From contig CM032127.1 of assembly GCA_018894105.1 (NCBI GenBank), positions 8,107,395-8,171,394 on the forward strand: a stretch of DNA of 64,000 nucleotides, given 5' to 3'. Position numbers and translations under genes: made by a program. How positions within the stretch are numbered: the stretch's first letter is position 1; the number at the start of each line of letters is the position of its first letter. Shown in pieces: positions 11,417 through 23,809 of the stretch. Origin of the DNA: Jacaranda mimosifolia (Eukaryota > Streptophyta > Magnoliopsida > Lamiales > Bignoniaceae). Below the pieces are notes generated by a model, which worked only from the letters and a program-made list of their open reading frames with translations, made no database searches and was not told the origin of the DNA.

Positions 11417-11700
11417 ACAGTGTGGGTATGCACCCAGCACCAACCAAACCCCATTTCCTTCCCCCCCCCCCCCCCCCCCAATCCCTGTGTGGGTATACTT
11501 CTTTTCTATCTCTGTGAAATATTTTTTCTAAAGGTAATAATATTGATATACATCAAATATGCCACAAGAGTACATTAGCTAAATTATTTTTAAAAATAAG
11601 TAGAAAAATATTAAGGTGAATCCTCTAGTCCAGTAAGTAAAATCCACCAAATTCAAGTTCTATTAATATCAGTAATTATGACAGGAAAAAAGACATTACA
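10870..11700. repeat. Recurrent intergenic module, copy R1
   Basis: This stretch is collinear with 14,370-16,160. Shared landmarks are the AAACTCAACACAATAATTAA block, AGAAACCACTGCC(G/A)GAAAGTGATGACGCATG near 11,216-11,246, and ATACATCAAATATGCCACAA near 11,549-11,568. Its 3' half also matches modules at about 21,270 and 40,950. No protein homology is visible. R1 carries a private palindromic insertion at 11,313-11,440. Confidence 0.65.
11313..11440. repeat. Imperfect palindrome around (CA)n/(GT)n microsatellites
   Basis: The outer arms TGCTGGGTGCGTACCCA and TGGGTATGCACCCAGCA flank ACTGTGCAC/GTGCACAGT. Between them lie a (CA)n block and a long (GT)n block that are themselves complementary, so the whole 128 bases could fold as a hairpin. 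The paralogous module R2 lacks it. A C-run of about 19 bases follows at 11,461-11,479. Confidence 0.7.
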
Positions 11701-12008
11701 AGAAAAAGATAAATTGATGACAAAAATAATAAGTGACATGCAAAAGTTTTCACTAATTATGTATATTAAGTTATAAAAGATTTAGTTTTATCATCTTAAT
11801 AATTTTTGCAAACTAAATAGTGACAAAAATAATATCTAAGTTGTCAGTTGTTACCATAAATAATTAGAAATACACATATCAGGAACTCGTTAGGGCTCGA
11901 GCTCCTAACCTCCCACATTATGTAGATGAGATTGAGCGTCTCACCACAAACAACGCTACAGCATAGACCAATAACATCACACATATAGATACTATCAATC
12001 CAGACCAA

Positions 12009-12245
12009 GTGCCTGCAACAAACCAAGCTAAGCAGGCCGCGGAAGAGGATTTTAAAGCCACTGAAAATTCAACTGAAAGCTCCACAACTACATCAATGCC
12101 AAGTTTGGAAGATGGAGGTGGATGCTCATCCACCCCGATTTTGGATGGGGAAAATCAGCCGGGGTGCGATACAATACAGAAGGAACACAAACTGGACCAC
12201 CTAGTGCACCTCAAATGGGAATTGTTTAACCCCAGACAACAATGA
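12009..12245 (+). other. Short open frame of unknown meaning
   Basis: A 78-codon frame encodes a polar, Ser/Thr-rich peptide (for example STESSTTTSMPSLEDGGG) with no transmembrane segment and no recognisable motif. It lies about 220 bases upstream of a diverged fragment of the membrane-protein family. It could be a remnant of that copy's N-terminal region, but no residue similarity supports this. It may be chance. Confidence 0.2.
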
Positions 12246-12439
12246 CGACAACACATTGCTTTGTGTTAAGCTGGAGGCTTGTTTATGTCTTTCTTGTATG
12301 GTTGTCTTCCTTGAGTTTTTTGTGATAAATTTATAATTTGAAGAATGATAAAATTTAATACTTTAAAATTTTCAATATAAAAAATTAAGTTGTAATATTT
12401 GGAGGGTGTGGTTGCCCTGCAACCCCCCGCCCCTGCCTC

Positions 12440-12605
12440 TGTCTTTCCTACTCCATGATACAGGGGTGACAATCCTCCTGGCCATCATAAGGGCTACTCC
12501 TCTCAGTTAAATGCCAATTTTTTTTTTTGTTGTCCTTTTGTTGTCTCTTAGTGAGCCATTCTCAATTTTGGCACCTTATTAATAATTGCAGACAAGAATA
12601 AGGAA
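12440..12605 (+). pseudogene. Diverged fragment of the 3-TM membrane-protein family
   Basis: The nucleotide sequence aligns with the TM1-TM2 region of the copies at 39.4 and 52.2 kb. Shared blocks are CTCAGTTAAATGCCAA (CTCACTTAAATGCCAA in the others), a pyrimidine-rich run ending TGTCTCTTAGTG, and TTTTGGCACCTTATTAATAATTGCAGA. The upstream codons read roughly Y-S-M-I-Q-G, matching YHFVYQG. Frames are broken (the Lys of SLKC is lost and there are indels) and no downstream TM3 is visible. This shows the family existed here at least 20 kb outside the tandem array. Confidence 0.65.
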
Positions 12606-14369
12606 TTCTTGAATCAATTAGATTATTAAATTCTAAATTCTAATTGAATTCTTAGATCAATAGTGTGATAAAATTCTAATTGTTCATCCACAAAAAGAGA
12701 AAAGCCTGGTGAACAACTATTTTGATATTGTTTAGTTTTTTTCATTTTTGTACTCGCCAATCTAATTACTCTACCTAAATGATTCCATGTTGCAACTAGG
12801 TTAATTCCTACTGGTGTCAGGGGAGAATAAAGTGGCGGTAAATGAAATTAAAAGGCAGATTAGAAGTAAAAATTGAGAGAAAAGTGGAGCAGAATCTCAA
12901 AATGAGATGAAGTGTTTACTGACTCTTTGAAAGAGCATTGGATTTTTTATTTCATTCGGTGTTTTATCACTTATTTTAATGCACTGTATATATGACAAGT
13001 GTATCTGATTCTCAATTAATTATTTTTATAAGAAAATATTTAATACACGTATTATATATCCATACAGTGGAATAGAGGATGAAACATAAATTGAAATAGA
13101 GAATCTAAACTGAAAAGAAAAAGCTCTTTAAGAAACTTTTCACTCAACTCAAACTCTACTATTTTTCTTTTTAAATGAGGACCCACCCCTTATTTATCTT
13201 TCTACCTCCTTAAATGGGCGGTGATAATCTAAAACATCCACAATTAGAGAAGTTCTCTAAAACTCTAAAAATATTTGAAGTTTCTATATCACTCTATTAT
13301 ATCCCACACTTTTTATAACTTTCTAAATCTTTCTTCTAATTTTAAAAAGGTGGAGATATTTTGAAACATTCTAAAAACGTTGAAAATATTTTAGACTCAT
13401 TTAGACTTTTTAATAACTCTTTATATCCTTTTTCAATGCATCTAAAAAAGAGAAAACGCCCCCTTTTAATATCTAAACTCTAAGTGCAATAATAAATATA
13501 TTCAAACAACACCATACATTGGGCTTAAACTGCAATCCGTTGCATAAACTTTCCTCATACAAGAGGAGATCAATCTTGCAGACTTTTAGTCCACATTTTT
13601 TCTTTTCAATTTATAATAAAAATATAAATAATTAATTAGAAAAATACCTCTAACCATGCTCGTCCAAGTTTGATTGTTGAACGAAGCCTGTTAAGCTAGA
13701 ACTTCCTCAGTGCCACTTGATTATATCTCACATATCATCTTATATTTCATAACATTTTCTAGTCTAAGAGATTCATATATTTTTCTATACTAGCGATCAT
13801 TGCATGTAGAGACGTGCATACATATAACTAGCTATAAGATTTTTTGTGCAAATTTTTGTTAAAATATCATTTTTGTTTTATAATACATTTCTTAAATAAA
13901 TAATTGCTACTTTTTTAATTGTTTAGTTTGAGATGGCTTTTCATAACTACTTAAACCCAAAAAATGATCAAGTCTTTTATAGGAGGGGGGAATTGTCACA
14001 GTTTTCTTTAAATTAAGTAGTACTAAATTTAGTTTATAAATCTTTTATATGTCCATTAAATATTAAATAACAAATATAAATTAATTGTAACCAAACAAGA
14101 AACATGAATAAATTAAAAACACTCAAATTTTACTAAAATGAACTTTAATCCGAACTTGATTAAATTCTACACTTTATTCAACACATGTCTAAAATTAAAC
14201 TACTTAGTTTATTACTGCATAAGATAAGATAAAATTATGTTGAAGATAGTCTGAAATTTAGATTTTATTATCAGTTGCTTTTCTAAAAACTATTAATTAG
14301 AAAAACTGGAGCTACATTTAAAAATACTCAAATTCTATATAATTTATATTATATTTTCAAATTCTTTTT
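12606..14369. other. Intergenic stretch, no gene seen
   Basis: It is AT-rich with no supported coding frame. Around 12,945-13,105 it contains a copy of a short AT-rich repeat (TATTTAATACACGTATTATATATCC type) that also occurs inside modules R1 (about 10,930-11,100) and R2 (about 14,425-14,600). This is probably a small MITE. Confidence 0.4.
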
Positions 14370-16160
14370 TCATTCAAAATTTTAAATTATACATAAAACT
14401 CAACACAATAATTAATCAATACTATTGCACTTTGGATCCTATATTACATTCTCTATTTCATCTTCTATTCCAATTTAATCTATACATATCATGTGTATCT
14501 GGTTCGAATCAATTATTTCTATAAAAAATAATTTAAAAGACTTGTTATGTATATATAAATGAAATAGAAAATAAAATAAAAATAAAATAGAGAATATAGA
14601 CTATAATCAGTCGGTATCATGTTTTCATAACTTTTTAAGTTTATCGTACTTTCTCATGTCACACGAATGAAAAGGGTGTTCATTTTTGTGTGCCCTTTTA
14701 TTTTTCTTTTCTTTTATTTTTCGCATTCTTTTTACAAAATATCCTCTTCTACGAGTCCAATAGCAAGGTTGTCTCTCTTTTAATGTTCTATTTAAGTGCA
14801 GTCCTTGTAATTACAGAAACCACTGCCAGAAAGTGATGACGCATGTAGTGCTATAAATATGGATATTTGAAAATTCATCGATCGTCCGTATTTGAATTTA
14901 TTTATACAAAATTTACCATTATCTATTTAAAGCAAATATTATTCGTATTCGATTAGTAGATATTCAATTATAAATGGATACAGACATAGTAAATGCTTAT
15001 CCGATCCGTTTAATATCTGCTCTAAATATATATTTATTAATTAATATATTATTTATATTTTTCAATAAAAATTTCATAATCCATATATGTGTATATATAA
15101 ATTATAATTGAAAAATAAAGTTAATCAGCAAAATTATTAACTTTATAATTAATATACTCAAATGTCATTATTATTAATTAGTACTAATAACCAATTATAA
15201 AGTCAATTATTAATTAAAAATTATATTATTTATTTGACTGCTTTCTTTTTAATGAAATTGCATCTTTTTCTAATTAATTAAAACATGTATTTGTTATAAA
15301 TTCATATATTTAGGTATTTGTTATAAATTCATAGATTTAGGTATTTGAACATTTGTAAATAAATATTTAAATAATTATCACTGAATATGAATATCAAAAA
15401 AATAATTTGAATACTTATAAGTTTAATTAAATATAAATACATCTACATAACGATAATTGAATACGAATATATTCGAATTCGATTGATATTCAACATATAT
15501 GAATTTGGATATCATTTTTAAATATCCATTAAATTTGTATCTATATCCGAATATTCAAAAAGTTAAATAGATACGAATATAAAAATAATGTACCCAATTC
15601 ATTTAATATCCGTTTACCTAGACGCATGCATGTGGGATGATTTATTTCAGATTAATTTTTTGTCCATACCCTTTTCCTTCTTCTTCTTCATTTTTTTTTT
15701 GTTTTTTCGTTTTCTTTAATCCCTGTGAGGGCATATTTCTTTTCTATCTCTATGAAATAATTTTTTCTTAAGTAATAATATTGAGATACATCAAATATGC
15801 CACAAGAGTACATTAGCTAAATTGTTTTTAAAAATAAGTTAAAAATATTAAGATGGATCGTCAAGTTCAATAAATACAATCCATCAAATTCAAGTTTATA
15901 AATACCAGTACTTATGATAGAAAAAAGAGCGGGTTAGTTCATTGTCTCCTTGAACAAATTTTTGAACATACACATTCTTAAGTTAGAAATTAACCATTTA
16001 TAACATTCAATTGCTAATTTTTGAAAATAACTTGTAAATTTAAATTTAAACTCATTACGTAGACTATGATTTCATGCAGGATTAATAAATCTTTTGTATT
16101 TGAGTTTTGCTGTAGATTTTCATGTAAGGAACTACAAGAAGGGCAAAGGGCGGACAAAAC
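14370..16160. repeat. Recurrent intergenic module, copy R2, split by a hAT-like element
   Basis: This module is collinear with R1 at both ends but interrupted at 14,846-15,620. After the insertion it continues with ATACATCAAATATGCCACAA, TCGTCAAGTTCAATAA and GGGCAAAGGGCGGACAAAACAG. It shares the last part with the copies near 21.3 and 41.0 kb. No coding potential was recognised. Confidence 0.65.
14846..15620. mobile_element. hAT-like non-autonomous element with 8-bp target duplication
   Basis: GACGCATG occurs immediately left (14,838-14,845) and right (15,621-15,628) of the insert. The paralogous module R1 has a single GACGCATG at this point (about 11,239-11,246), so it is an empty site. The ends begin TAGTGCTATAAATATGGATATT and, on the other strand, TAGGTAAACGGATATT, an imperfect short inverted repeat of hAT type. 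The 775-bp inside is AT-rich without a transposase. Confidence 0.75.
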
Positions 16161-16165
16161 AGTTA

Positions 16166-16610
16166 GTGCCCATTTGGTTTTGTTTTCAAAATTTCTTTTT
16201 ATTTTTTTTAAAAATTAAAAATAGAAAGCTATCAATTTCTCTCTCATTTTTACAAATATTTTTATTCTCAACACATTTTCCCATTTTTATATCTTATTTT
16301 CACAGACAATTTACTTTTTCTTATTTTTACAACAATTACCTCATCTTTATGTCTTGTGTGGTGTCATATTTCTATTCATATGGGAGGGTGTTTGTTTTTT
16401 CCTTTTTATTTTTTATCTTTTGTCTTTTCCTTTTTTTTTTCCCCCCCTTTTCCCTACTCAACATTTATGCACTTGAATGATTCATAATCAAACTAAAGAC
16501 ACTAAACTCAATGGAACACTTTCAATCACGCGTGTATGAGGGGTTAAGCTGCTACAAATGCAATTTTTCAATACTATATTTTAATGAAAAATAAAAATCA
16601 AGAACCAAAC
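16166..16610. mobile_element. Tourist-like MITE, right end uncertain
   Basis: The left end TTA|GTGCCCATTTGGTTTTGTTTTC matches the right end of the MITE at 43,958-44,305 read on the other strand, and similarity continues inward (GAAAGCTATCAATTTCTC, ACAAATATTTTTATTCTC). The opposite terminus is not clear; a candidate lies near 16,590-16,610 (AAGAACCAAACA). Confidence 0.45.
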
Positions 16611-18253
16611 ATATATAATAAAAAGGGTTTCACATATGCCCACCTTTATGTTTTTCAGACCCTAAGTTTATATATGAGTTTCTGTCAAAGTTCACATTTT
16701 TGAGACCTAAGTCTTCTCTTATGAATTTCTTTCAATTCGCAAGTACTCCAAGTTAATCAAGTCCTTAATTTGGTAAAAAATATAGTGTTCGTTTTCTTCT
16801 AGCAAATAATTAATTGACTATTCTTATAAAGTCCTCATAGCACTGGTGCATCTATTATTAATCTCGTAAAGATATGATCATATATATATAGAGAGAGCGA
16901 GATATGTAATTATGTATTTGAATAAGTTTACGCAACAGAAAATAAATAAACTGCAATGTACATGTAATACGAAGGCTGTGGAGACAGTAATTTATTACTC
17001 TTGCCAATTAATAATAAACTTCGACTAAGTCGCACATTTATACATATATACACGTATTCATATATTTTTTTCTTTAATAAGAAAAAATGGGACATGGATA
17101 ATTAAATATCAATTTTTTGGATTAGCCATAAAAATTCTTTAGTAAATAATAATCATAACTACTGTTCAAATAATGAATTTGTCACTCTTTTCTCACTTCA
17201 GTATCAATTTAAAGCTTTCTCAACTCAAGGAAGGAGTTTAAGGGTATAAGATGAGTCAAGAAATTATGAGCATCACGAGCTGGCTCAATTATAGTTTGAC
17301 TTGAGCTTGAACTTTATAATGAGTCGAGCTTGACCCTTGATTCAGTTGTTCAAAAGCTTGCGAGCTGGCTCGTGGGGTTTTCTCTATTTTTAAATATTTG
17401 TATATATTAATGAAATAATTAGTATATATTAATAATTTAATTATTTTTATTTTTAAATAATTTCTATATATTAATTAAATTATTATTTATATCAATAATT
17501 TATTTTTTTATTTTTAAATATTTTATATATAATATTAAACCATTATTTTTTATTAATAACTAAATTTTATTGAGCTGAGCTCAAGCTTAAGCTCAAAATA
17601 TTGGACTTGAGCTCAAGCTCGAGCCTCTAAGAGGAGGCTCATCGAGCTTGAGCTCAATATTTTGGGCTCGAGCTCAAGCAGGAACATACAATTTTTTTCG
17701 AGTTCGATTCATTTACACCTCTAAACAAATTTGTCAACATAGTTTTATTAGAACGTCAATCATAATGAAATGACTTTCATAATATAGGTGACCGATTCAT
17801 GAATTATTACCTCGAGTTGGTAATTGAACAAATGATTTTCTTATAAGAAATTGTGGGTCAAGCCAATCAAACTATTATTTTAGTGATTGCACACACATAA
17901 TAATTATGTACATATCTAACTGATTATATGATAAGAGTTATTACATATATAAGGCGATTTGTCATTTACTTTTAACCTTTTCATAGGCACAAAACAAGTA
18001 TAATTCTCTCATTGTTTAATTTATTTTGATTCATTCATATTTAGTCCTGAGTTAGAGTTTTCTCTATAAAGGTTATAAAACACATATTGCAGACATTATA
18101 TTTAATAGTTCACTGTTTTTGGCACTCTCATAGTAAATAATTTTAGATAAAATTTTATTAACACAGTGCATGGTAATTAGGGCTACGAGAAAATAAATAA
18201 AGCCAATAGTGTAAGATGGGAAATCAGACGGATGCGTTAGATTAAAAAGGAGC
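16611..18253. other. Intergenic stretch with a GAGCTC-rich repeat element at about 17,238-17,725
   Basis: No gene is seen. From 17,238 to 17,725 there is an element rich in GAGCTCAAGCTCGAGC motifs. Its left end GGGTATAAGATGAGTCAAG resembles the complement of its right end, AGAGGTGTAAATGAATCGAA. This is a familiar style of plant MITE, but I could not confirm a target duplication. Confidence 0.45.
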
Positions 18254-18600
18254 CACTACAAAAAAAATGTCGTTTTTTCGACAAAAGTTTCAGACGAAAT
18301 ATTTTTGTCGGCAATTTCCGATACACTTACGATGGATTTCCGATGATGCAGATGGACGTTGGAAATCCACTGTAAACGTGACCAAAGAATTGGAGAAATC
18401 TGGCTCCTTTTTTGCTATGGATGTTCCGACGGAAAAATTCATCAAAATTTTTTTGAAACATAATTCCCAACGATTTTTCATTGGAATTTCTAAAACAAAT
18501 ATTTTTTGTTTAATATTAATTATTTGATTTATCGAGGGAAAATACTGACGCAATTCCGTAGAAAGTTGGTCGGAAAACTAAAATTTTTACCCCATACACC
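18254..18600 (+). mobile_element. CACTA (En/Spm) transposon terminus
   Basis: CACTACAAAAAAAATGTCG at 18,254 is the canonical terminus. It is followed by the repeated subterminal motifs of this superfamily (TTTCCGAT, GGATTTCCGATG, TTCCGACGG, AATTCCGT) to about 18,580. The matching TTTTGTAGTG end was not found in the window, so the element is truncated or very diverged. A GC-richer, pyrimidine-rich stretch (18,600-18,730) follows and may be captured gene sequence. Confidence 0.6.
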
Positions 18601-18730
18601 GTCTTTTCCTCCCTCTTTTCCGTTCCTTCTTCCCTTTCCATTTCTCTCCTTTCCTCTATACTATGATTTCCCACTGTCGCCGCAGTCAGCGCCACCCACG
18701 ACCCCACTACCGCCGTGCCCCCCACCAGTT

Positions 18731-21269
18731 TATTTTGTTTAATATGATTTATTATTCATATATATTTATTCATATGTATGTGTATATATTTATATACATG
18801 TGTATGTAAATGTATGTATGCATAAATTTATATGTGTATGTTTATGTAAATGTATGTGTGTCTATATATGCGTGTATGTGTATATATGTATGTATTTATA
18901 TTGTTTGAAAAATTATATTTTCAATATAAGTTATGTGACGGTTTTAGCTTACATATTAGAATAGTTTATTTTGTTTTATGTTTTATGCTAATATATTTAT
19001 AAATATTAAAAATAATTGATATATTATGGTTTAAAATTTTAATCTAGTAGATATTAGAAATTAAGTTGGAGTAATTTATGATGCAATCATGATTGTATAT
19101 ACTTCATATAAAGAATGTTATTTAATATAAATCGTTTGATTTAAAATGCGAAATCATGACATTTTTATTGATGATTAGTTGGCGACATAATAAAGTATAT
19201 TTAATTTTGCTACCTGTACAAACAATTGATGGTAAATTTTGAATGTATGTTGAGGGAACTTCATTTCTTAAATAGTTCCACATATATTTGGGCCATAAAA
19301 TTGGGTTTTTGATTAAATGTTGTTTCATTATTAAACCCCAAAAATATAGGATTGGCATATTTATATTTATTATATTTTAATTTCAATACATATTGTATTT
19401 TAATATATTTTCATGTATTTTTTTTTTAAATCAATGATAAAGTGATTGAATTTTCAATAAAAATGTCAAAAAAATTACTTACGATAGACATTAATATACT
19501 TAAAAAGTTATATTACAAGTTATTTTAGGAAAAGTGATAGAATTTATTCTCAATTGCAATTCTTCAAATCAATTCAAAATTCTAGCTGTGTTATTATAAT
19601 GTTTTGTATTAATACATTGGCTCACATGAATCTATATTTATATTTTAATATTATTTAAAAAACTTATTTTCATATTAGTTAAATTTTATGAATAGAAATC
19701 AATAAAAATCTAAATAATAAATGATAAATTAATAAATAAATAATTATTATTTTTATTGAATGCCCACACATCTAATTTGTATTCGATGATAGTGTATATA
19801 AATATCTAAAATATATATACATATATATATATATTTATAAATATAACCCCATCCCAACTCTCATGACCCCAAATTCCATCGGCCACGATTCCATGACTGG
19901 TGGGTGTGCTGCCCCCCCCCCCCCGGGTGTGTGTAGCTGAGTGCTGAAGTGTGCTGGAGAGTGGGTTGTGTGGTAGTGGTGGTGGGTGGTTGCCAATTTG
20001 GAAGAAACAAGATGTTTTATTTTTTAAATTTATTTATTTACTTATTTACTTTTTAATAAAAATAAATTTAATTAAGTTAAATATTTTTATTTATTATTAT
20101 CAAACATGTAACTTAAAATTATTAAAATTATATTGTATGAAATAACGAATTTAAAATTTTCTTGTTTCCAATTTTTTTACTTATTAACAAAATTTAATTG
20201 AATTTATTTTAAATGTTTGTTTAATATTATTGAATATACAAGTTAAAAGTATTAAAATTATAGTGTAGAATGATGTTATAGATTTTTCTATTTTTTTAAT
20301 TCTATATCTTAATTAATAAATAATTTAACTAAATTTATTCACATTATTTTGGACATATTTATTATTTAACATTATAGAATACATATTTGAAAATTATTAA
20401 ATTATATTATTTAAGATAATAGATTTTTATTTTTATCTTTATTTTTTTATTTTAACTTTTTTGGAAGGAATATTTACCAAGAATTAGATGTATTAAATTT
20501 TAAATACAAAAGCAATGACTTGTTGTGAAATTAACAACTATTTATTGTAAAAGGCATGTGTAATTTAATTTAAGAATAACTCATATGAGTAAGGTACAAT
20601 CTTACCTCATCGTAGACATGTCCAACTTTAAAATATAAACCTACAACTCGTTGTACAATTAACAATAACGTATTATAAAATAACACATGTCATTTATTTA
20701 GTGGTACCTCGTATAACATACTTTACAGTAGACACCCCCAACTAAGTTAGGGTTTACATTTGTTTTTATTGTTTTAATTCATTTAGTATGTATTTAGGGT
20801 TTTAGATGTTGATATTATATGCCATGTTTCATTTGTTTAATTTAGTATTTGTTCAATTTAGGAATTACTTAGTAAATTTATGAACCTTAACATCAATGTA
20901 TGCTTTAATTGGCTATTTAATATTAATTTGAAATTTTATTAGTTATCGTAGTTTATATTAAATGATGTTTGTTAATTATCACTGATTTTAAAAACTATGA
21001 TAATACATATATATATATATATATGTAATTGTGTGTCATTAATTTTTTATACTTAGAAAGTTTCATTGAATGAATTTATATATGTTCTTTAGAAAGTCAT
21101 AATTTTGCAAAAAAATACGGAAAATTTTCTATATATATATATATATTTTTTCTACAATCTTTTTTTCCTTTTTCTAAGTTGCCTTTTTTTTTTCCCCTTG
21201 TTTTCCTGCATTATCTTTACATTTTTTTTTTCTCCCCTCTGGAGAGTCCAATTGGGTTGCCTTTCTTTC
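18731..21269. other. Intergenic stretch, no gene seen
   Basis: It is very AT-rich. It contains ATGTATGTG-type tracts (18,770-18,900) and a short GC-rich island with a C-run (19,850-19,990). A loosely duplicated block at about 20,500-20,760 repeats an ACTCGTTGTACAATTAACAA-like sequence. No reading frame has recognisable homology. Confidence 0.5.
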
Positions 21270-22340
21270 AGTCCATGTTTACGCATGCTCATGGGACGAC
21301 TTGTTTCGGTTTAATTATTTTCCATACCCTTTCTTTTTTCTTTTTTTGTTTCCCTTGGCCCTATGAGGTTACGTATATATACTTCATTGCTATCTCGATA
21401 CAATATTTTTTTTTTAAAAAATAACATTAATATACGTCAAATATGTCATAAGGTACATAAATTAAATTATTTTTAAAGATGAGTTAAAAATATTAAGACG
21501 GATCATCAAGTTCAATAAGCACAATCCACCAAATTAATCCAATTTTATAAATATTGACGTTATGAAAAAAAAAAAAAAGGAGTAGGTTAATTCATTTTCT
21601 ACTGAGACAAAAATTTCAAACATATGCATTAATCTTGAGGTAGAGAACAATAATTTATAGCATTCAATTGCGAATTTTTGAAAAAAACAACCCCCTTAAC
21701 AAATTATTTTTATCCACGTAAAATGTATATATCGTTTGTCAGTTGTTAAATTGCATAGACTATAATTTCATGCAGAATTAACACATCTTATGTATTTATA
21801 TTTTGTTGTAGATGTGCATATAATGAAACTAAAGGCAACGGGCAAAGGGCAAAGGGCGAATAAAGTAAAATAAATGAGACTTGGGGTAATAGATTAATAC
21901 CTACATTCATGAAACTTGAATCAAAGGCCTCTTAATTTTAATGGGTGTGGCTTCACCTCTATCATTAGGACAAGAATGTGGCCCGGCATTGGAATGCCAC
22001 ATAGTATTTTGGTGTCAAATTGAAGTCTAATCAAAGAAGAATTATAAATATTTTTATCCACAATAAAATTTTTGGTCCTTTTGGATCAATTTTTAACGAA
22101 TTATGTTTTCATATTTGTATGACTGTACCTAGTTCACTATAAGGTTATTCTTCTTACTGCATAACTACGTAGTTAAGCTTGAAATTTTAAATTTTCTCGC
22201 AATAGTATTCTTATTAATATCATCTCTAGTAATTACTAAATTTGTTAAACTAGAATTCATATTCTAGCTAGGATTTGCTGTCGCAAAATAAATGGAAATT
22301 CTTATCCCCAAAAGTGATTTTTGGTCACAACCTATGGAAA
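21270..22340. repeat. Recurrent intergenic module, copy R3
   Basis: It is collinear with 40,940-41,970 over about 1 kb. Shared landmarks are GACGACTTGTTTCGG versus GGCCGACTTGTTTTAG, GGATCATCAAGTTCAATAAG, CATTCAATTGCGAATTTTTGAAA, CTATCATTAGGACAAGA and TCAAATTGAAGTCTA. Its first half also matches R1 and R2. No coding content was recognised. Confidence 0.6.
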
Positions 22341-22524
22341 GAGATGATAAAAAAAAAAGGTATTTAATATATTTAAAACTTATTAATATATGTAAAGTAA
22401 AATGATGTTCAATCTATTTTAAATATATTTCTTCTGTGGCAATGGATACATTACTTTCATCCCTTTTTGCCATTTCAATATATTTTCATATATGAATTGC
22501 TATCAAAATGAGCTATTTCATGAA

Positions 22525-23570
22525 GGGTAAATGGCACTTTACTCTCCCAAATTTAATTGTTTTGGTAAATTACCCTCCAAAGATAACTAAAAGTCTCTTC
22601 ACCCTCTCAATTTACAGTTATTGGAACATTTTGCCCCTCAAATTCAATTTTTTTGCAAATTATGTAGCTAGAGAAAAAGATTATTCTTGTCATTTTCACT
22701 TTTCCCCTCCTTCCTCAACATATTTATATGATACTTTACGCAATGTGTTGTATTTATATTCCCTTAAGTGAGCTGTTAGTTTGTAAAGTACATTTCTTGC
22801 TAAATTAATTGATTATGTTTGTAACCAAACAGCTGAATTAGCTATTAACCTTATATGCAGTATGTGAGCACTTCTTCCTCTTTCCTTCCTAATTAGTATG
22901 ACCATAGTTTAGAAAAATGACAAAATTAATGATTCTAATTCTTTAAAAATTGATTAGATAATCTTAGCTTTACTAAAATAAAGCATGAGTTTTACTATTT
23001 TCTGAAAATGTCTTTTATAAAATAAGAAAAAATTGTTTTATAGTAATAATAAGGTTAGTGATTTTGCTTCTTTAATGTGGTTGGCAGGGCAATTTTACAA
23101 GATAATAAAATGAATTACTGCATATATAGCCTTATGAATGGAAAACTAAAAATACTTCTAACTAAAATACATGTACTAAACCTCATTCAATTGTATTTTA
23201 ATCAATAACTAATTTCCTAAACAATAAAAGAAGGAAAACGAGCTAATTGAATGTGGGGGGGGGGGGGGGGGAGAACGCTAATATCCTATTATTCTTGGTG
23301 GATGAGTTTCTTTATTTTTGAGCTGAAAAATGTAGAAATGACAAGAGTAGTTGGATTCCATTTTGTGAGTGGAAAAAGGTGGGGGAAAATGAAAATGATA
23401 AAAATAGCCTTTTCTCTGACCATACAATCTGCCAGAAATTATATTTGGAAGACAAAGTGTTCTAGTAACTCTAATTAGTTGAAGAGGTGAAGTACCTTTT
23501 AATTATTTTTGGGGGGTAATGTGCCAAAACAATCAAATTTTGAGGGAGGGAGGTGAAGTGTCATTTATCC
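22525..23570. mobile_element. Non-autonomous MULE with long terminal inverted repeats
   Basis: The left end GGGTAAATGGCACTTTACTC and the complement of the right end, GGATAAATGACACTTCACC, begin an inverted repeat that stays recognisable for about 90-100 bases (for example AATTGTTTTGG(T/C)A(A/C)ATTACCC). The flanks TTTCATGAA (22,516-22,524) and TTTTATGAA (23,571-23,579) are a 9-bp target duplication with one mismatch, as expected for Mutator-like elements. No transposase is inside; there is a G-run of about 18 bases near 23,253-23,270. Confidence 0.75.
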
Positions 23571-23688
23571 TTTTATGAATAAGACAAAGATATTAAATTA
23601 ATTAATTTTTTGGTAACTTCATATTCAATGTTGAGTAATTAATAATCAATATATGTACATATGTGATTTTCCATAGTAACTTTTGTAG

Positions 23689-23724
<36 letters not shown>

Positions 23725-23759
23725 TAGTTTATGCAATGCACGCATGGAATAATTTTTTT

Positions 23760-23809
<50 letters not shown>

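Noticed and set aside
11181..11578. Several frames rich in HTHTH, CVCVCV and PPPPP
   Set aside because: They are translations of (CA)n, (GT)n and C-run repeats within the palindrome.
23602..23808. Minus-strand frame of RERERE repeats
   Set aside because: Translation of a (CT)n microsatellite.
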